Of a stretch of 64,000 nucleotides of DNA, positions 16,446 through 26,398 are shown piece after piece. The stretch covers positions 150,572 to 214,571 of the forward strand of contig NZ_CXPG01000013.1 in assembly GCF_001403735.1 (NCBI RefSeq), in the 5' to 3' direction. Numbering within the stretch: position 1 is the stretch's first letter; each line of letters begins with the position of its first letter. The notes under the pieces were generated by a model that searched no databases, was not told the origin of the DNA, and saw nothing but the letters and a program-made list of their open reading frames with translations. Position numbers and translations under genes: made by a program. This DNA is from Jannaschia rubra (GTDB lineage: Bacteria > Pseudomonadota > Alphaproteobacteria > Rhodobacterales > Rhodobacteraceae).

Positions 16446-17540
16446 ATGGCCTCGCCGCTCATCGTCATCGCCGCCGGGGGGACCGGGGGGCACATGTTTC
16501 CGGCGCAGGCCCTGGCCGAGGAGATGCTGGCCCGCGACTGGCGGGTGAAGCTCTCGACCGACGTGCGCGGTGCACGCTACGCAAGCGGCTTCCCGGCCGA
16601 GGTCGAAATCGAGGTCGTCCCCTCCGCCACCCCGGCGCGCGGCGGGCTCGGCGCCAAGGCAGGCGTGCCGTTCAAGCTGACGGGCGGGGTGCTGCGCGCG
16701 CTGCGTGGCTTCCGGCGCGACCGGCCGGCCGTCGTCGCGGGCTTCGGCGGCTATCCGGCCATTCCCGCGATGGCGGCGGCGGTGCTGCTGCGGCTGCCGC
16801 GCATCCTGCACGAACAGAACGGAGTGCCGGGCCGCGTCAACCGCGTCTTCGCCACCCGCGTCGATGCGGTGGCCTGCGGCATCTGGCCCACCGACCTGCC
16901 CGACGGGGCCGAGGCCGTCCATACCGGCAACCCGGTGCGCGCGGCGATCCTGGGGCGGGCGGGGGCGCCCTACATTCCGCCGGGCGACTATCCCATGAAC
17001 CTCCTCGTCGTCGGCGGCAGCCAGGGCGCCCGCATCCTGTCGGACGTGGTGCCCCCCGCCGTCGCCGCCCTGCCGGAGGAGTTGCGCGTCCATCTGCGCG
17101 TGGCGCAGCAGGCCCGCCCCGAAGACATCGACCGCGTGCGCGCCTTCTATGACGAGGCGGGCATCGCCGCCGACGTCCAGCCCTTCTTCGACGACATCCC
17201 CGCGCGAATGGCCGACGCGCAGCTCGTCGTCTGCCGGGCGGGCGCCTCCACCGTGGCCGATCTGTCGGTCATCGGGCGGCCCGCGATCCTGGTGCCCTAT
17301 GCCGTGGCCGCGGGCGACCACCAGACCGCGAACGCCCGCGTCCTGACCGAGGCGGGCGCCGCCATCCTCGTGCCCGAACGCCGGCTGACGCCGGAGGCCC
17401 TGACCGAGCAGATGGACCTCATCCTTTCCAACCCGAACGGCGCCACCCAGATGTCCCGCGCCGCCCTTTCGGCCGCGATGCCCGACGCGGCGGAACGGCT
17501 GGCCGATCTGGCCGAACACACCGCGAGCAAGAACCTATGA
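16446..17540 (+). CDS. murG: UDP-GlcNAc:undecaprenyl-pyrophosphoryl-MurNAc-pentapeptide GlcNAc transferase
   Basis: A 364-residue GT-B glycosyltransferase that turns lipid I into lipid II on the inner face of the cytoplasmic membrane. The glycine-rich GGTGGH at residues 11-16 and the [10 protein letters not shown] segment near residue 122 are the family's acceptor-site motifs; [11 protein letters not shown] is the UDP-GlcNAc-binding motif. The length is normal. It starts with ATG 10 bases after ftsW and its stop overlaps the murC start (ATGA). Confidence 0.97.
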   Translation: MASPLIVIAAGGTGGHMFPAQALAEEMLARDWRVKLSTDVRGARYASGFPAEVEIEVVPSATPARGGLGAKAGVPFKLTGGVLRALRGFRRDRPAVVAGFGGYPAIPAMAAAVLLRLPRILHEQNGVPGRVNRVFATRVDAVACGIWPTDLPDGAEAVHTGNPVRAAILGRAGAPYIPPGDYPMNLLVVGGSQGARILSDVVPPAVAALPEELRVHLRVAQQARPEDIDRVRAFYDEAGIAADVQPFFDDIPARMADAQLVVCRAGASTVADLSVIGRPAILVPYAVAAGDHQTANARVLTEAGAAILVPERRLTPEALTEQMDLILSNPNGATQMSRAALSAAMPDAAERLADLAEHTASKNL

Positions 17541-18946
17541 ACCCCACCAAGCTGCCCCAGCATACGGGCCCCATCCACTTCGTCGGCATCGGCGGCATCG
17601 GCATGTCCGGCATCGCCGAGGTGCTGCTGTCCTATGGTCTGTCGGTGCAGGGGTCCGACCTGAAGCCATCCAACATAACGGACCGCCTTGCCTCCCTCGG
17701 CGCGCGCATCTTCGAGGGGCAGAGCGCCGCGAACCTCAAGGATGCGGAGGTCGTGGTGATCTCCTCGGCCATCAAGCCGGGCAATCCCGAACTCGACGCG
17801 GCGCGGTCGCGTGGCCTCCCGGTGGTGCGCCGGGCCGAGATGCTGGCCGAACTGATGCGCCTGAAGTCCAACGTGGCCGTGGCGGGCACCCATGGCAAGA
17901 CGACGACGACGACCATGGTGGCCGCGCTGCTGGATGCCGGCAAGCTCGACCCCACGGTCATCAACGGCGGGATCATCCATGCCTATGGCTCCAACGCCCG
18001 GATGGGTCAGGGCGAGTGGATGGTGGTCGAGGCGGACGAGTCGGACGGCACCTTCAACCGCCTGCCCGCCACCATCGCCATCGTCACCAACATCGACCTC
18101 GAGCACATGGAGCACTGGGGCAGCATCGAGAAGCTGCGCCAGGGCTTCACCGACTTCGTGTCGAACATCCCGTTCTACGGCCTCGCCGTCTGCTGCACCG
18201 ACCACCCCGAGGTGCGCGCGCTGGTGGGCCGCGTTACCGACCGCCGCGTCGTCACCTTCGGCTTCAACGCGCAGGCCGATGTGCGCGCCGTCAACCTGAC
18301 CTACAAGGCGGGCGTCGCGCATTTCGACATCCAGCTTCAGGCCGAGGATGCCGTGATCGAGGGTTGCACCCTGCCGATGCCGGGCGATCACAACGTGTCG
18401 AACGCCCTCTCGGCCGTCGCCGTCGCGCGCGAACTCGGCGTGCCCAAGGGCGTCATCCGCGACGCGCTCGCGGCCTTCGGCGGCGTCAACCGGCGCTTCA
18501 CCCGCGTGGGCGACTGGAACGGCGTGCCCATCATCGACGACTACGGCCACCACCCGGTCGAGATCGCCGCCGTCCTGCGCGCTGCACGCCAATCCATCGG
18601 CGACACCGGCCGCGTCATCGCCATCCACCAGCCGCATCGCTACTCGCGTCTGCGCGACCTGTTCGACGACTTCTGCGGTTGTTTCGCCGATGCCGACGTG
18701 GTGGGCATCGCCGACGTCTACGCGGCGGGCGAAGATCCGATCGAGGGTGCGGGCCGTGACGATCTGGTGGCGGGTCTCATCCGAACCGGCCACCGGCATG
18801 CCCGCGCCGTGACGGGCGAGGACGATCTGGAGCGTCTCGTGCGCGAACAGGCGCGGCCGGGCGATATCGTGGTCTGCCTCGGCGCGGGCACGATCTCGGG
18901 CTGGGCCGTCGCGCTGCCCGCCCGGCTGAACCGGGCGGCGGCCTGA
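17537..18946 (+). CDS. murC: UDP-N-acetylmuramate--L-alanine ligase
   Basis: A 469-residue Mur ligase adding L-Ala to UDP-MurNAc. The N-terminal UDP-binding motif is GIGGIGMSG (residues ~17-25), the ATP-binding P-loop is GTHGKTTT (near residue 117), and the central EADESDGTF and C-terminal DDYGHHP motifs are intact. It is coupled to murG by a 4-base overlap. A DUF2484 gene follows after 8 bases, before murB, the arrangement I recall from Rhodobacterales. Confidence 0.97.
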   Translation: MNPTKLPQHTGPIHFVGIGGIGMSGIAEVLLSYGLSVQGSDLKPSNITDRLASLGARIFEGQSAANLKDAEVVVISSAIKPGNPELDAARSRGLPVVRRAEMLAELMRLKSNVAVAGTHGKTTTTTMVAALLDAGKLDPTVINGGIIHAYGSNARMGQGEWMVVEADESDGTFNRLPATIAIVTNIDLEHMEHWGSIEKLRQGFTDFVSNIPFYGLAVCCTDHPEVRALVGRVTDRRVVTFGFNAQADVRAVNLTYKAGVAHFDIQLQAEDAVIEGCTLPMPGDHNVSNALSAVAVARELGVPKGVIRDALAAFGGVNRRFTRVGDWNGVPIIDDYGHHPVEIAAVLRAARQSIGDTGRVIAIHQPHRYSRLRDLFDDFCGCFADADVVGIADVYAAGEDPIEGAGRDDLVAGLIRTGHRHARAVTGEDDLERLVREQARPGDIVVCLGAGTISGWAVALPARLNRAAA

Positions 18947-18954
18947 CGGGCGGC

Positions 18955-19194
18955 ATGGCGGGCGTCGGGCTCTGCCTCTGGGTCGTGGCGGCCTGGGTGC
19001 TGATGGTCACGCTTCGCGGCCGCCAGACATGGTATGCCGCGGGCGGGCTGATCGTGACGGGCGTGCCGCTCCTCGTGTGGCTCGGCCGGTCCATGGGGGC
19101 GGGCTGGCTCCTCGTCGGGGTCGCGGTCCTCGCGCTCGTCCTGCGCTGGCCGCTGCGATACGCGCTTCGCTGGGCGCGGGGATTGCTGCGATGA
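18955..19194 (+). CDS. DUF2484 family small membrane protein
   Basis: A 79-residue protein, almost all hydrophobic, with three short membrane segments ([41 protein letters not shown]) and a basic C-terminus ([12 protein letters not shown]). It is recognised as the DUF2484 family of Rhodobacterales, which has no assigned function. Its place between murC and murB, with an ATGA overlap to murB, suggests a role in peptidoglycan precursor synthesis or a coupling element. The ATG at 18955 follows murC by 8 bases. Confidence 0.85.
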   Translation: MAGVGLCLWVVAAWVLMVTLRGRQTWYAAGGLIVTGVPLLVWLGRSMGAGWLLVGVAVLALVLRWPLRYALRWARGLLR

Positions 19195-20123
19195 CCTACC
19201 CCGAGGTGCGCGGCACCCTGACCGAAAACCGCTCCCTCGCCGACTTGACATGGCTGCGCGTCGGCGGACCGGCGGATGCGCTGTTCCAGCCCGCCGACCT
19301 CGACGACCTGCGCGCGTTTCTCGCTGCACTCGACACCGCGGTCCCGGTCTTCCCCATGGGCGTGGGGTCGAACCTGATCGTGCGCGACGGGGGGCTGCGG
19401 GCCGTGGTCGTCCGCCTGGGCCGCGGCTTCAACGGCATCGACATCGACGGCGACCGGGTCCACGCGGGGGCCGCCGCGCTCGACGCCCATGTCGCGCGCA
19501 AGGCGGCGCAGGCGGGGCGCGACCTCACCTTCCTTCGCACCATCCCGGGCAGCATCGGCGGCGCCGTCGCCATGAACGCGGGCTGCTACGGCAGCTACGT
19601 GGCCGACCGACTGGAGGAAGTTCAGGCCGTCACCCGCACGGGCGACCTCGTGACCATTCCCGCCGCCGACCTGAAGCTCGCCTATCGCAGCAGCGCCATT
19701 CCGCCCGGCCACGTCCTCACCCGCGCCACCTTCCGCGCCGACGCCGGCGACCCGCAGGCCCTGGAGCAGCGGATGGCCGATCAACTCGCCCGTCGCGACG
19801 CGAGCCAGCCGACGAAGGACCGCAGCGCCGGCTCCACCTTCCGCAACCCCGCGGGGTTCAGCAGCACCGGCCGCGCCGACGACAGCCAGGAGTTGAAGGC
19901 GTGGAAGGTGATCGACGATGCGGGGATGCGCGGCGCGACGCGCGGCGGGGCCATCATGTCGCCGAAGCACCCCAACTTTCTGGTGAATCAGAACAATGCC
20001 ACTGCCGCCGATCTTGAAGGATTGGGCGAGGAGGTGCGAAAGAGGGTTTTCGAGACCAGCGGATTGACGCTAGAGTGGGAGATAATGCGGGTCGGCGACG
20101 GCCCGGACCAGTCGGGCGAATGA
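19191..20123 (+). CDS. murB: UDP-N-acetylenolpyruvoylglucosamine reductase
   Basis: A 310-residue FAD enzyme reducing enolpyruvyl-UDP-GlcNAc to UDP-MurNAc. The FAD-binding segment [15 protein letters not shown], the [15 protein letters not shown] motif near residue 120 and the catalytic-serine region [10 protein letters not shown] (near residue 210) mark a type II MurB. The ATG at 19191 overlaps the DUF2484 stop; the longer frame upstream is a shadow of that gene. The window has an 87-base gap before ddl. Confidence 0.96.
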   Translation: MTYPEVRGTLTENRSLADLTWLRVGGPADALFQPADLDDLRAFLAALDTAVPVFPMGVGSNLIVRDGGLRAVVVRLGRGFNGIDIDGDRVHAGAAALDAHVARKAAQAGRDLTFLRTIPGSIGGAVAMNAGCYGSYVADRLEEVQAVTRTGDLVTIPAADLKLAYRSSAIPPGHVLTRATFRADAGDPQALEQRMADQLARRDASQPTKDRSAGSTFRNPAGFSSTGRADDSQELKAWKVIDDAGMRGATRGGAIMSPKHPNFLVNQNNATAADLEGLGEEVRKRVFETSGLTLEWEIMRVGDGPDQSGE

Positions 20124-20210
20124 CCCGCACCCCGCAACGGCCCGCGAGAGGCCGGGGAGACAAGAACAAGCCGAGGCACGAACGACCCGGCGAGGCGCAG
20201 GATATCGGGT

Positions 20211-21125
20211 ATGTCGGGCAGGACACCCAAGCATGTCGCCGTCCTGATGGGCGGCCCTTCGGCGGAGCGTGAGGTCAGCCTCTCGTCGGCACGCGGCTGT
20301 GCCTTCGCGCTGCGCGAGGAAGGCTTCGACGTGTCCGAGATCGACGCGGGCGACGATCTCGTCGCGCTCCTTTGCGCCACGGCCCCCGACGTCGTCTTCA
20401 ACGCCCTGCACGGCCGCTGGGGCGAGGACGGCTGCGTGCAGGGCCTGCTCGAATGGCTGCGCCTGCCCTATACCCATTCGGGCGTGCTGGCCTCCGCCAC
20501 CGCCATGGACAAGACGCGCACCAAGGACATCTATCGCGCCGCGGGCCTGCCGGTGGTCGAAAGCCGGATCGTGTCGCGCGCCGAGGCCATGGCCGCCCAC
20601 GTCCTGCCGCCGCCCTATGTCGTCAAGCCGAACAACGAAGGCTCCTCCGTCGGTATCTACATCGTCCACGAAGGCACCGATGAGCCGCCGCGACTGGCCG
20701 ACACCATGCCCGGCACCGTCATGGTCGAAACCTATGCGCCCGGCCGCGAACTCACCTGCACCGTGCTGGGCGACCGGGCGTTGACGGTGACGGAAATCCA
20801 CACCGACGGCTGGTACGACTACGACGCCAAATACGCCACCGGCGGCAGCCGCCACACGCTGCCCGCCGACCTGCCGCCGGAAATCTTCGCGGCCTGTCAG
20901 GATTACGCCCTGCGTGCCCACGCGGCCCTCGGCTGCCGCTCGATCAGCCGCACCGATTTTCGCTGGGACGACACCCGCGGGGCCGCGGGCCTGATCCTGC
21001 TGGAGACGAACACGCAACCCGGAATGACGCCCACATCGCTCAGCCCCGAGCAGGCCGCGCACCACGGCATCACCTTCGGCGCGCTCTGCCGCCAGCTGGT
21101 CGAGGAGGCGTCATGCGACCGCTGA
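20211..21125 (+). CDS. ddl: D-alanine--D-alanine ligase
   Basis: A 304-residue ATP-grasp enzyme forming D-Ala-D-Ala for the pentapeptide stem. The N-terminal [14 protein letters not shown], the [17 protein letters not shown]-grasp loop near residue 140 and the C-terminal [13 protein letters not shown] motif are diagnostic. Its 3' end overlaps ftsQ by 13 bases, longer than the 4-base overlaps used elsewhere in this cluster. The ATG at 20211 gives the usual short N-terminus. Confidence 0.96.
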   Translation: MSGRTPKHVAVLMGGPSAEREVSLSSARGCAFALREEGFDVSEIDAGDDLVALLCATAPDVVFNALHGRWGEDGCVQGLLEWLRLPYTHSGVLASATAMDKTRTKDIYRAAGLPVVESRIVSRAEAMAAHVLPPPYVVKPNNEGSSVGIYIVHEGTDEPPRLADTMPGTVMVETYAPGRELTCTVLGDRALTVTEIHTDGWYDYDAKYATGGSRHTLPADLPPEIFAACQDYALRAHAALGCRSISRTDFRWDDTRGAAGLILLETNTQPGMTPTSLSPEQAAHHGITFGALCRQLVEEASCDR

Positions 21126-22021
21126 AGCGCCCCGCCGGCACCGATCCCGCGCCGTCGAAATGGCAGTACCGGATGCAGCGGCTGTGGCTCACGCCGCTGT
21201 TCCGCGCGCTGGTGCGCACCGGCATCCCCAGCTTCGGCTTCGTCTTCCTGTTCACCTGGTACATCAACGACCCCGTCCGGGTCACGGCCATCGTGGATGG
21301 CTACGAGAGCATCATCCGCAGCTTTCAGGACCGTCCGGAGTTCATGGTCGGCCTCCTGCGGATCGAAGGCGCCAGCGACCAGCTTCAGTCCGATATCCAG
21401 GAGGCGCTGCCCATCGACCTGCCGCTGTCGCAATTCCAGCTCGACATCGACGCGCTCCACGCCGCGCTCGTCAGCCTCGACCCGGTTCTGGATGCCGAGG
21501 TGCGGGTGAAATCGGGCGGCGTGCTACTCCTCAAGATCACCGAACGCCAGCCCGCCGTCGCCTGGATCCAGGACGGCAAGGTCGAGGTGCTGGACGCCAC
21601 CGGTCACCGCGTCGCCACGCTCGACGACATCGCCTCGGCGGGCGCGCTGCCGCTCATCGCGGGCGAGGGGGCCGAGACCCGCGTGCCCGAGGCGCTGACC
21701 CTGATCGGCGCGGCCACCCCCATCACCGACCGCCTGATCGGCCTGACCCGCGTGGGCAACCGCCGCTGGGACGTGGTTCTGACGCGCGGCCAGCGCATCG
21801 CGCTGCCCGAAGATGGCCCCGCCGCGGCGCTCGACCGTGCGCTGGCGATGCATGCCGTCAAGGACGTGCTGTCGCGTGACGTCACCGTGGTCGACCTGCG
21901 CCTTCCCGGCCGCCCCGTCCTGCGCCTCAGCCCCGCCGCCCGCGCCGAGCTGAAGGACCTGCAGGAGCTTGAGCGCCTGTCCCTTTCCCTGTCCGAAGCC
22001 GATATCGAGAGCATCGAATGA
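21113..22021 (+). CDS. ftsQ: Cell division protein FtsQ
   Basis: A 302-residue bitopic division protein linking early and late divisome parts. A cytoplasmic N-terminus of ~38 residues is followed by one membrane segment ([15 protein letters not shown]), a POTRA domain from about residue 75 ([14 protein letters not shown]...) and the beta domain ending in a segment typical of alphaproteobacterial FtsQ. It starts within the end of ddl and its stop overlaps ftsA (ATGA). Confidence 0.92.
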   Translation: MRPLKRPAGTDPAPSKWQYRMQRLWLTPLFRALVRTGIPSFGFVFLFTWYINDPVRVTAIVDGYESIIRSFQDRPEFMVGLLRIEGASDQLQSDIQEALPIDLPLSQFQLDIDALHAALVSLDPVLDAEVRVKSGGVLLLKITERQPAVAWIQDGKVEVLDATGHRVATLDDIASAGALPLIAGEGAETRVPEALTLIGAATPITDRLIGLTRVGNRRWDVVLTRGQRIALPEDGPAAALDRALAMHAVKDVLSRDVTVVDLRLPGRPVLRLSPAARAELKDLQELERLSLSLSEADIESIE

Positions 22022-23346
22022 GCCGTCTTTTCCACGCCCAACGCGCCATGCGCCGCAAACGTCAGGCCGCCCTCCAGCGCGGCGTCGTCGCCATTCTCGA
22101 CGTGGGCACCTTCAAGACCGCCTGCCTCGTCCTCAGGTTCGAGGAGAACACCCCCCAGGGCGAGGGCGTGGGCCACATGGCGGGGCAGTCGAACTTCCGC
22201 GTCATCGGCGCCTCCACCACCCGGTCGCGCGGCATCCGGCAGGGCGAGGTCGACGCCATGCCCGAGACCGAACGCGCCATCCGCACCGCCATCCAGGGCG
22301 CGCAGAAGATGGCGAACGTCCGCGTCGATCACGTCATCGCCTGCTTCTCCGGCGGGCGCCCGACCTCCTGGCCACTGTCTGGCGAGGTGATGCTCGACGC
22401 CGGACCGTGCACCGTCCACGACGTCGGCCGCGTTCTGTCGTCGATCGAGACCCCCGATATCGGGCCGGGGCGCGAGGTGCTGCACGCCCAGCCCGTCAAC
22501 TTCGGCATCGACCACCGCACCACCCTGCGCGATCCCCGCGGTCAGACCGGCGAGATGCTGCGCACCGACATGCATCTGCTGTCCGTCGACGCCCACGCCA
22601 TCGAGAACCTGCTTACCTGCATCCACCGCTGCGACCTGGAACTCGCGGGCCTCGCTTCCGCCCCCTATGCCGCCGCCACTTCGGCGCTGGTCGAGGACGA
22701 GAAGGAACTGGGCGCGGCCTGCATCGACATGGGCGGCGGCACAACCGGCATCTCGATCTTCATGCGCAAGCACATGGTCTTTGCCGACACCGTGCCCTTC
22801 GGCGGAGCGCATGTGACCTCCGACATCAGCCAGGGCCTCCGCATCCCCGCGGACGCGGCCGAGAAGATCAAGACGCGCTACGGCGGGGTCCATGCGACCG
22901 GGATGGACGACCGCGAACTCATCGCGCTGGAGGCGGATACCGGCGACTGGCACCACGACCGCCGGTCGGTCACGCGCACCGAACTCATCGGCATCATCCG
23001 CCCCCGGATGGAGGAGATCCTGGAGGAGGTCCGCGCCCGGCTGGACGAGGCGGGCTTCCGCGACCTGCCGAGCCAGCGCATCGTCCTGACCGGCGGCGCC
23101 TCGCAGCTTCCGGGCCTCGATCAGCTCGCCGCGCGCATTCTCGGCAACCAGGTCCGGCTCGGCCGGCCGCTGCGCGTCCACGGCCTTCCCGAAGCGGCCA
23201 AGGGTCCGGCCTTCGCGGCCTGCGTCGGCCTCTGCATGCAGGGCGCCGAGCCGCAGGACGAATTCTGGGACTTCGAGCCCGTTCCCGAGCGCGCGTCGGG
23301 TCGCAGTTTGCGCCGCGCCGTCAGGTGGTTCCGCGACAATTGGTGA
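22018..23346 (+). CDS. ftsA: Cell division protein FtsA
   Basis: A 442-residue actin-fold ATPase that tethers FtsZ to the membrane. The first phosphate motif AILDVGTFKTACLV (near residue 25), the CIDMGGGTTGISIF second phosphate loop (near residue 240) and the LTGGASQLPGL adenosine motif (near residue 358) are present. The C-terminal basic stretch (SLRRAVRWFRDNW) is the amphipathic membrane-targeting helix. It is co-translated with ftsQ; a 151-base gap separates it from ftsZ. Confidence 0.96.
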   Translation: MSRLFHAQRAMRRKRQAALQRGVVAILDVGTFKTACLVLRFEENTPQGEGVGHMAGQSNFRVIGASTTRSRGIRQGEVDAMPETERAIRTAIQGAQKMANVRVDHVIACFSGGRPTSWPLSGEVMLDAGPCTVHDVGRVLSSIETPDIGPGREVLHAQPVNFGIDHRTTLRDPRGQTGEMLRTDMHLLSVDAHAIENLLTCIHRCDLELAGLASAPYAAATSALVEDEKELGAACIDMGGGTTGISIFMRKHMVFADTVPFGGAHVTSDISQGLRIPADAAEKIKTRYGGVHATGMDDRELIALEADTGDWHHDRRSVTRTELIGIIRPRMEEILEEVRARLDEAGFRDLPSQRIVLTGGASQLPGLDQLAARILGNQVRLGRPLRVHGLPEAAKGPAFAACVGLCMQGAEPQDEFWDFEPVPERASGRSLRRAVRWFRDNW

Positions 23347-23497
23347 AACAAGACAATTTTTCGCCACATTTGAGACAGTCGATTCGTTTTTGGGGTGACG
23401 GACGTTTTCAAACCCGTTACCTTAAGGTGAAGAATAAGCGGAAAACGCTGCAAAGCTGGCCTGAGGCAGGGCCGTAAATCACAGGTGGACAAGAGCA
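23347..23497 (+). promoter_or_regulatory. AT-richer ftsA-ftsZ intergenic region, probable ftsZ promoter zone
   Basis: A 151-base gap in an otherwise overlapping gene run, visibly richer in A and T than its surroundings. It holds a perfect 10-base palindrome ACCTTAAGGT at 23419-23428, which could be an operator, and an AAGAATAAG stretch resembling a -10 region just after it. No complete CtrA site (TTAA-N7-TTAA) was found. An independent ftsZ promoter is common in bacteria; its presence here is inference. Confidence 0.5.
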
Positions 23498-25066
23498 ATG
23501 ACATTGAACCTCACCATTCCCGGTGCGACCACTGAGCTGGACCTGCGTCCGCGCATTACCGTCTTCGGCGTCGGTGGGGCAGGTGGCAACGCCGTCAACA
23601 ACATGATCCAGAAAGACCTGGAGGGCGTCGAATTCGTCGTCGCCAATACCGACGCGCAGGCGCTGGCCCAGAACCAGGCGCCCGCCCGCATCCAGCTCGG
23701 CGCCCGCGTGACCGAGGGTCTGGGCGCCGGCGCGCGCCCGCAGGTCGGCGCCTCCGCCGCGGAGGAGACGATCGAGGAGATCGTGGACCGCCTGTCCGGC
23801 GCGCACATGTGCTTCATCACCGCCGGCATGGGCGGCGGCACCGGCACCGGCGCGGCCCCGATCATCGCGCAGGCCGCGCGCGAGCTGGGCATCCTGACCG
23901 TCGGCGTCGTGACCAAGCCCTTCCAGTTCGAGGGCTCCAAGCGCATGCGCCAGGCCGAGGAGGGCGTCGAGGCCCTGCAGAAGGTCGTGGACACCCTCAT
24001 CATCATTCCGAACCAGAACCTGTTCCGCCTTGCCAACGAGAAGACGACCTTCACCGAGGCGTTCTCGATGGCCGACGACGTGCTCTATCAGGGCGTCAAG
24101 GGCGTGACCGACCTGATGGTCCGTCCGGGCATGATCAACCTCGATTTCGCCGACGTCCGCTCCGTCATGGACGAGATGGGCAAGGCCATGATGGGCACGG
24201 GCGAGGCCGAAGGCGACGACCGCGCCGTCGAGGCCGCGGAAAAGGCCATAGCGAACCCGCTGCTTGACGAACTGTCGCTGTCGGGCGCCAAGGGCGTTCT
24301 CATCAACATCACCGGCGGGCACGACCTGACCCTGTTCGAGATGGACGAAGCCGCCAACCGCATCCGCAAGGAAGTGGACGAGGATGCTAACATCATCGTG
24401 GGCTCGACGCTCGACCCGGCGATGGAGGGCGTGATGCGCGTGTCGGTGGTCGCCACCGGCATCGACGCCCGTGCCACGACCGAGGCGCCGATGCCCCGCC
24501 GTCGCCTGTCGGAAACCGGCGCCCCCGCGGTCGAGGCCAAGCCCGCTGCCGCGGCCGCGGCGCCGCAAGCCGCCTCCGAGCCGGCACCTGCCGCCACCCG
24601 TGTCGAGCCGTCGACGCCCAGCTTCTTCGACGCCGTCGACCAGGAGCAGGCCGAGGAAGCCGAGGCCGCCGACCAGTTCTTCGGCAGCCCGACCGCCGCC
24701 GACGACCTGCCGCCCCCCGCCTATACCCCGGCGCCGCCGCAGCCCGTCGTCCACGCGGCCGAGGCGCCTGCCGCCTTCACCGCGCCGCGCCCTTCCGGCG
24801 CCCCCTCGCCCGAGGCGATGGAGCGTCTGCGTGCGGCCGTGCTGAACGGCGAACGCCGCGAAGCGCCGCCGCGTCCGTCCGCCGCGCCGCAGGGCGATGC
24901 GGGGGCCCGTTTCGGCATCGGCTCCCTCATCAACCGCATGACCGGCACGGCAGGCGACACCCCGGTGCAGCGTCCTGCCGCGGCCCCCGTGGCCCCCGCC
25001 GCCCAGCAGCAGCCCGAGGACGAGCGGATCGAGATCCCCGCCTTCCTGCGCCGTCAGGCGAACTGA
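23498..25066 (+). CDS. ftsZ: Cell division GTPase FtsZ
   Basis: A 522-residue tubulin homologue forming the Z-ring. The GTP-binding GGGTGTG motif lies near residues 112-118, and the [14 protein letters not shown]-terminal loop and T7-loop region are conserved. The globular domain ends near residue 320, followed by an unusually long (~185 residue) Ala/Pro-rich disordered linker, as in other alphaproteobacteria. The conserved C-terminal peptide EIPAFLRRQ, which binds FtsA and other tethers, is intact. A strong hairpin follows at 25098. Confidence 0.98.
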   Translation: MTLNLTIPGATTELDLRPRITVFGVGGAGGNAVNNMIQKDLEGVEFVVANTDAQALAQNQAPARIQLGARVTEGLGAGARPQVGASAAEETIEEIVDRLSGAHMCFITAGMGGGTGTGAAPIIAQAARELGILTVGVVTKPFQFEGSKRMRQAEEGVEALQKVVDTLIIIPNQNLFRLANEKTTFTEAFSMADDVLYQGVKGVTDLMVRPGMINLDFADVRSVMDEMGKAMMGTGEAEGDDRAVEAAEKAIANPLLDELSLSGAKGVLINITGGHDLTLFEMDEAANRIRKEVDEDANIIVGSTLDPAMEGVMRVSVVATGIDARATTEAPMPRRRLSETGAPAVEAKPAAAAAAPQAASEPAPAATRVEPSTPSFFDAVDQEQAEEAEAADQFFGSPTAADDLPPPAYTPAPPQPVVHAAEAPAAFTAPRPSGAPSPEAMERLRAAVLNGERREAPPRPSAAPQGDAGARFGIGSLINRMTGTAGDTPVQRPAAAPVAPAAQQQPEDERIEIPAFLRRQAN

Positions 25067-25097
25067 CCGGCCGGGAACGCACCCGAACCCTGCATTG

Positions 25098-25121
25098 GCG
25101 GCGGCCCCAACGGGCCGCCGT
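25098..25121 (+). terminator. Terminator-like hairpin after ftsZ
   Basis: A perfect 9-base-pair stem CGGCGGCCC/GGGCCGCCG with the loop CAAC, 32 bases after the ftsZ stop. A mixed TTGCCGTTGC follows rather than a pure U-run, so termination may be partial. Confidence 0.65.
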
Positions 25122-25390
25122 TGCCGTTGCGGAAGGCGGAATCCATCGCCCCGGCCCTTCACGTTTGCCCGCCGCCACGGTCGCCGGCCGCCTGCCGCGC
25201 ATGATGCCAACAGACTGATTACCATGCGGTAAACGCCGCCCCGGAAGACATGGGCAAGTTTCCGCCTATCCCGTCCGCCGCCTGTTTCACCCCGTAACCG
25301 AGGTTGAATTGCGTGGCGGGGCAGGGGCGCCTAGCTGACGATCAAGGAAAGTGCCGGAAACGCGGCGCGCAGAATAGATCGGGTAGGCAC
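25122..25390 (+). other. Leader region upstream of lpxC
   Basis: Together with the terminator, the ftsZ-lpxC gap is 324 bases. This part has no open frame with a ribosome-binding site or coding character. It probably holds the lpxC promoter: an AT-richer patch (CTGATTACCATGCGGTAAAC near 25216) and a GTAACCGAGGTTGAATT stretch near 25296 stand out, but no convincing -35/-10 pair or known operator could be assigned. Confidence 0.35.
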
Positions 25391-26305
25391 ATGCAAACGA
25401 CAGTCAAGGACGTCATCCGCTTCGCAGGCACCGGTCTACACGGCGGCCTGCCCGCGCGCCTGACCATCCATCCCGCGCCCGCCAACCATGGCATCTGGTT
25501 CCGCCGCACGGATCTCGACGGCAATACCATGATCCCCGCGCGCCACGACTCGGTCGAGGCTTCGCCCCTCTGCACCCTGCTGGTGAACGAAGCCGGAGTC
25601 TCCGTCTCGACCATCGAACACGTCATGGCGGCGCTGTCGGGCTGCGGCGTGCTGAACGCCATCCTCGACATCGACGGCCCCGAGGTCCCGATCCTCGACG
25701 GCTCCGCTGCCGAGTTCGTGCGCGCCATCCTGCGGACCGGCGTCCGTCGTCTCGACGCGCCTGTCCACGTGATCGAGGTGCTGCGTCGCGTCAGTGTCAC
25801 CGACGGCCTGGCTTCCGCCACGCTGACCCCGGCCGACGAGCTCGAGATCGACTTCTGCATCGACTTCGCCGACGCCGCCATCGGCCACCAGCGCAAGATC
25901 CTGCGCCTGTCGAACGGCACTTTCGTGCGCGAACTCTGCGACAGCCGTACCTTCTGCCGCCAGTCCGACGTCGACGCCATGCGCGCGGCGGGCAAGGCCC
26001 TGGGCGGCAGCCTGGCGAACGCGGTCGTCGTCGACGGCGCGCGCGTGGTGAACCCCGAGGGCTTCCGCCATGTGGACGAGGCCGTGCGCCACAAGATGCT
26101 CGACGCCCTGGGCGATCTGGCGCTCGCCGGCGCGCCGATCCTGGGCCGCTACACCGGCGTGCGCGCGGGCCATGCGATGACGAACCGCCTGCTGCGCGCG
26201 CTGTTCGCCGATCCGCTCGCCTACCGCATCCGCACCCTGACCGAGGCGGAGTGCCGCCTGCTGCCGGGCGCCGGTCTGGAGCAGGACGTCTTCGAGCACC
26301 TGTGA
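25391..26305 (+). CDS. lpxC: UDP-3-O-acyl-N-acetylglucosamine deacetylase
   Basis: A 304-residue zinc amidase that performs the committed step of lipid A synthesis. The N-terminal GTGLHGG motif, the first zinc His in STIEHVMAAL (near residue 76) and the second site HKMLDALGDLAL (near residue 235) with the final AGHAMTNRLL catalytic-His segment are all present. The ATG at 25391 begins the family sequence; the frame is open further upstream but without similarity. It follows ftsZ, as in E. coli. Confidence 0.97.
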   Translation: MQTTVKDVIRFAGTGLHGGLPARLTIHPAPANHGIWFRRTDLDGNTMIPARHDSVEASPLCTLLVNEAGVSVSTIEHVMAALSGCGVLNAILDIDGPEVPILDGSAAEFVRAILRTGVRRLDAPVHVIEVLRRVSVTDGLASATLTPADELEIDFCIDFADAAIGHQRKILRLSNGTFVRELCDSRTFCRQSDVDAMRAAGKALGGSLANAVVVDGARVVNPEGFRHVDEAVRHKMLDALGDLALAGAPILGRYTGVRAGHAMTNRLLRALFADPLAYRIRTLTEAECRLLPGAGLEQDVFEHL

Positions 26306-26398
26306 GCCGCCTTTTCGCCGCCCGGTGCTTCACAGCCCCGACCCGCTGGACTATGGTGCCGCCATGCCCCCGGCGGGCGTGGGCAGGGAATTGACCGA

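Noticed and set aside
25075..25088. Paired GAAC half-sites resembling an alphaproteobacterial LexA box before lpxC
   Set aside because: The half-sites are 6 bases apart, not 7, and lie just after the ftsZ stop, far from any SOS gene start.
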